From Pontibacillus yanchengensis (GTDB lineage: Bacteria > Bacillota > Bacilli > Bacillales > BH030062), in the NCBI RefSeq assembly GCF_009856295.1, contig NZ_WMEU01000010.1, positions 1 through 64,000 of the forward strand: DNA of 64,000 nt, given 5' to 3'. Both the position numbers and the translations under genes were made by a program. The notes below the pieces were generated by a model. The model had not been told where the DNA came from. It worked only from the letters and a program-made list of their open reading frames with translations, and ran no database searches. Shown piece after piece: positions 61,413 to 64,000 of the stretch (position 1 is the stretch's first letter; each line of letters starts with the position of its first letter).

Positions 61413-61483
61413 ATCGTAACAAGAGGCACATCAAAAATCAATCAAATCACGAACGTTTTATATGAAATAAATTCTATTATTCG
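61413..61483 (-). promoter_or_regulatory. purB promoter with PurR-like site
   Basis: TTGATT (61436-61441) and TACGAT (61413-61418) are 17 bases apart on the minus strand. Just upstream, CGAAC (61450-61454) and ATTCG (61479-61483) mirror the PurBox pair of the pur operon with nearly the same span (34 against 35 bases). The upstream box lies at the end of yebG. Confidence 0.5.
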
Positions 61484-61695
61484 CTTTTAACCGCATCGAA
61501 TACGATTTTTCTTCCTACAGGTTCCACCTTTTTCTCGCCATTTTCTTCTGTTTCCTTGAAAACTGGTTCTTCCACACGCCTAACAGGTTGGTACCCTTCT
61601 TGCTTCATTTGATCAAGTACTTCTTCAATGGATTGATCCTCTTCTACTGTGAATCGCTTCTTATTGTTCTTGTTGTTCTTGTTGTTCTTCGGCAT
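61477..61695 (-). CDS. yebG: NETI-motif protein YebG
   Basis: A 72-residue basic protein of the YebG family of unknown function. The N-terminus is an Asn-Lys repeat ([11 protein letters not shown]), followed by [25 protein letters not shown] without... the C-terminal GRKIVFDA conserved end. The NETI motif that names the family reads DQSI here. The ATG lies inside yebE, a 35-base overlap. yebE-yebG precede the pur genes in B. subtilis too. Confidence 0.85.
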   Translation of the reverse strand: MPKNNKNNKNNKKRFTVEEDQSIEEVLDQMKQEGYQPVRRVEEPVFKETEENGEKKVEPVGRKIVFDAVKSE

Positions 61696-62251
61696 CCTTC
61701 TTAATACGTCCTTTCCGAACTTGTTTCACCCAGAAACCGCCGCGAATTTGCTTCGGCTCATACGCAACAATAAATGCTTTCTCATCAATTGTTTTAATGG
61801 TTTCATACAGATTCAATTCATATTTTCTAGGGGTTAGAATTTGCATGTTCAAACGGTCGCCTTCCATACCATACGCAAACCAACTTGTTACCCCATACCC
61901 TTTATCTCGTAGCATCTTTGTAAATTCGATATCTGGATTGGATGAGATTACATTAACCGTTATGTAACCTAACGCCAATTTCTCTTCTATTTTCATACCT
62001 ACAATAACACCTAGGCCAAATCCTAATGCATACGCAACTACGTTCTGGACTTGATCAAGGTTCTCCAATACTAATCCTAGCCCAAGGATATACACCGTAA
62101 TCTCAAAAACACTAATAAAAGCAGCCCAATATCTCTGACCCTTCAAGGTAAAAATCGTCCGAATCGTTAAAAACGATACGTACACGATGTTAACCACTAA
62201 GATAATAAGTACCATAACATAACTATTATCTATTAAATTTTCCAACCTCAT
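61661..62251 (-). CDS. yebE: DUF2179/UPF0316 membrane protein YebE
   Basis: A 196-residue membrane protein with three N-terminal helices (about 12-30, 42-62 and 70-90: [19 protein letters not shown]) and a cytoplasmic DUF2179 domain (about 95-185) with [16 protein letters not shown]. It may sense a ligand; function is unknown. The tail is a Gln-Glu repeat whose DNA also encodes the Asn-Lys start of yebG in another frame. It is the first gene of yebE-yebG. Confidence 0.88.
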   Translation of the reverse strand: MRLENLIDNSYVMVLIILVVNIVYVSFLTIRTIFTLKGQRYWAAFISVFEITVYILGLGLVLENLDQVQNVVAYALGFGLGVIVGMKIEEKLALGYITVNVISSNPDIEFTKMLRDKGYGVTSWFAYGMEGDRLNMQILTPRKYELNLYETIKTIDEKAFIVAYEPKQIRGGFWVKQVRKGRIKKDAEEQQEQQEQ

Positions 62252-62390
62252 CTCCCTTTCTATTAAAACCTTTTATATGTATACCCTGCCTTTCCAGGAC
62301 ATTCACCTAAAATTTCACTGTGCATATACTATATCGCAATCTGTTTCCCTTTCACAATAACATTTACAGATTTATGAGGAGGTTCATAAT

Positions 62391-62822
62391 ATGGATCCGT
62401 TTCAAAATATGCAGGATTGGCGTAAAAATTTGGATCAATTTTTTGGGAATGACTTCTGGGGTGAATTTGAAGGCATCCTAAAACCACAATTACCACAAGT
62501 CAATGTGTACAAATCTGAAAACGAAATTCTTTGTTATGTGAATGTTCCAGGTTTAGACGACATTGAAAAAGTTGACGTGTATGTCGACTACACCACCCTT
62601 GAACTAACTGGCGTCATTTCCTTACAGTCTCCGCACCAACAATTAGTGCAAGAGGAAATTCTTCAAGGATCTTTTGAACGAAAAATCGAACTACCTTATC
62701 CCGTACGCGGAGATAAAATCAACGCCACATATCGCAATGGATTACTCATTATTCAGCTTCATCGCTTAATTCAACAAGAAACAAACAAACAGCGTATCCA
62801 TATCCGTAATTTGGAGGAATAG
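62391..62822 (+). CDS. Hsp20/alpha-crystallin family protein
   Basis: A 143-residue small heat-shock or spore-coat-type protein (as CotM/CotP/YocM). The alpha-crystallin domain covers about 38-135, with LPQVNVYKSENEILCYVNVPG, KVDVYVDYTTLELTG and the closing RNGLLIIQL. The N-terminus has WRKNLDQFFGNDFW. GAGGAGG-like GAGGAGGTTC precedes the ATG. It may act as a holding chaperone or as a coat protein; the sequence does not decide. Confidence 0.87.
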   Translation: MDPFQNMQDWRKNLDQFFGNDFWGEFEGILKPQLPQVNVYKSENEILCYVNVPGLDDIEKVDVYVDYTTLELTGVISLQSPHQQLVQEEILQGSFERKIELPYPVRGDKINATYRNGLLIIQLHRLIQQETNKQRIHIRNLEE

Positions 62823-62835
62823 CACGTGTCCATAC

Positions 62836-62866
62836 CCTCTCTAGCTTGAGCTAGGGAGGTTTTTAT
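62836..62866 (+). terminator. Terminator of the Hsp20 gene
   Basis: CCTCTCTAGCT and AGCTAGGGAGG pair with one mismatch and five T follow. Confidence 0.8.
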
Positions 62867-62946
62867 TGGCAAAAACAGATAACTTTTTTCACGTTCTTCG
62901 CATCCTAATCCTAACTGATATTCATCCAAGTAAAGACACTCCACTA

Positions 62947-63585
62947 TCATCTAACAATGAACCAATACACACACATAATCCCAAAATCACCAAGGATGTG
63001 ACTAACTACGGTTCCCACGATCGACCCAGTCCATTCGCGAATATACCCCCACAGCACACCCGCTATAAACACCGGTAAGACAGCCATAATATTTAAAGGA
63101 TATTCAAACATAGGTAGGACCGAAAGAAAATGGTAAAGCGTGTAGAAAAACGATGTGAACAGGATTGTTTGCCATTCATGACATATTCGGTTCAACCGTT
63201 CATGCATAAATCCTCTCCAGTACATCTCCTCCAAGATAGGATTAATCACTAGCAAGACAAGAATTAATCCCATTACCCCTCTACCTGAAAATCCCCATTC
63301 CTCTAAGAGGAGATTCAGCTTTTCCATATCAATAAAATAAGGATGGAGCCAATACATACCACCAAAAATGAACACAAAAAACAGCAGTCCCGTTCCAATT
63401 CCAATGCCTAAATAAAAAGGGGACCATTTCCATCCTAGAAAAGAGCCTTCCGCTCTTCGTTGAACGAGAGGTATAGCTAGTAACCAGCCATAAAACAGAA
63501 TAAATGTAAGAACAACATTACTAAATATTTGCAGACCCACAAAGATCATGAAGGCAGGCGCAAGAAAATAAATACTATTCTTCAT
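62947..63585 (-). CDS. CPBP family intramembrane protease
   Basis: A 212-residue membrane protein with six or seven helices of the CAAX-protease/bacteriocin-processing (Abi) family. Motif 1 is NPILEEMYWRGFMHERL (EExxxR), motif 2 SFFYTLYHFLSVL and motif 3 VGTVVSHILGDFG, giving the glutamate and histidines of the active site. Substrate unknown; relatives give bacteriocin self-immunity or process membrane proteins. It is transcribed alone on the minus strand. Confidence 0.88.
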   Translation of the reverse strand: MKNSIYFLAPAFMIFVGLQIFSNVVLTFILFYGWLLAIPLVQRRAEGSFLGWKWSPFYLGIGIGTGLLFFVFIFGGMYWLHPYFIDMEKLNLLLEEWGFSGRGVMGLILVLLVINPILEEMYWRGFMHERLNRICHEWQTILFTSFFYTLYHFLSVLPMFEYPLNIMAVLPVFIAGVLWGYIREWTGSIVGTVVSHILGDFGIMCVYWFIVR

Positions 63586-63799
63586 TTGTATGCCTCCACA
63601 AAGGTGTCCAATTCATTCATACTTCTCTCACACCCTTTTAAAACCCTTCAAATATGGAGTGATTTATTTACAGATTGAAGCACTGTTGTATTTACAAGAA
63701 GATACTACATTTGAGAAGATCCATGCATAAATCAGCCCTCTCACAAGGTAGTAAACGAGTGGAATGTCCCATCTCCTATCTCTAATCATTCGATATAAA

Positions 63800-63875
63800 A
63801 CAAAAGCTCAGGGCGCCCGTTTAGCGACGTATGTGCTGAACTGAGCAGCCTTCAAACGAGATAAGGACGTGGCAT
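63800..63875. repeat. Partial dispersed repeat, copy B
   Basis: AAAGCTCAGGGCGCCCGTTTAGCGACGTA, given here only by its shared parts GGCGCCCG and TAGCGACGTA, matches the left end of the repeat at 55975. The right half is missing. The rest of 63586-63800 shows no gene. Confidence 0.5.
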
Positions 63876-63882
63876 ACATGCG

Positions 63883-64000
63883 TTAACCTCTTTCATGTTG
63901 AAGTTGTGTATCGAGACGTGAAACCTCAGCTTTATTACGTTTCGTTTCTTGGACAATCATAACAGCAGCTAAAACCATGACGATTCCACCATATTGCCAT
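63883..64000 (-). CDS. Partial small membrane protein, runs off the right end
   Basis: The last 39 codons of a minus-strand gene: a hydrophobic helix (YGGIVMVLAAVMIV) followed by a charged, probably coiled tail (QETKRNKAEVSRLDTQLQHE). The start lies outside the window. No family recognised. Confidence 0.5.
   Translation of the reverse strand, partial: WQYGGIVMVLAAVMIVQETKRNKAEVSRLDTQLQHERG

Overview
The window is a chromosomal segment of a low-GC Gram-positive bacterium of the family Bacillaceae, probably a halotolerant or marine relative of Halobacillus/Pontibacillus. The gene order camS-ligA-pcrA-pcrB, yerA-yerB-yerC, gatCAB-dgkB-rlmCD, opuE beside gatC, and yebE-yebG followed by the purine genes matches the pur/yer region of Bacillus subtilis. 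A BCCT betaine carrier and an OpuE-like Na+/proline symporter fit life under osmotic stress. Genus-level placement is inference.

Bases 1-18,800 are an accessory region. It is AT-rich and sparsely coding, with many small unknown genes on mixed strands. It holds two secreted nucleases, an ECF sigma/anti-sigma pair, a solitary OLD-family ATPase-nuclease, a 513-residue protein of unknown function, decayed genes (a homing-endonuclease-repeat protein, a YdcF-like protein with an internal deletion) and, at its right edge beside rlmCD, a large serine recombinase preceded by a decayed duplicate of the same unit. Two repeat families belong to it: seven copies of a 33-bp repeat between small gene cassettes (4.4-12.7 kb), and five long hairpins with conserved ends placed just upstream of genes.

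Bases 18,826-44,400 are core genome: rRNA methylation (rlmCD), lipid kinase (dgkB), tRNA amidation (gatCAB), proline uptake with a 36-residue accessory peptide, proline catabolism (P5C dehydrogenase), a sulfur-recycling operon (yrrT-luxS-mccA-mccB), DNA repair and lipid genes (camS-ligA-pcrA-pcrB), and a single-chain glycyl-tRNA synthetase behind a glycine T-box, followed by yerC, yerB and yerA.

Bases 44,618-56,500 are the de novo purine operon purE-K-C-S-Q-L-F-M-N-H-D on the minus strand. It has a PurR operator, promoter and guanine-class purine riboswitch. purB is separate, 4 kb upstream, with its own PurR-like site, promoter and leader hairpin. A BCCT carrier and a subtilisin-like protease on the plus strand lie between purB and purE. 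yebE-yebG, a small heat-shock protein and a CPBP membrane protease close the window, and a partial gene runs off the right end.

The most unusual structures outside the genes are four intergenic arrays of degenerate units with an almost exact 20-bp period, each beside a terminator (28.9, 32.5, 40.7 and 59.9 kb), the 33-bp repeats of the accessory region, and an identical 20-bp perfect palindrome found both between dgkB and rlmCD and inside purM.
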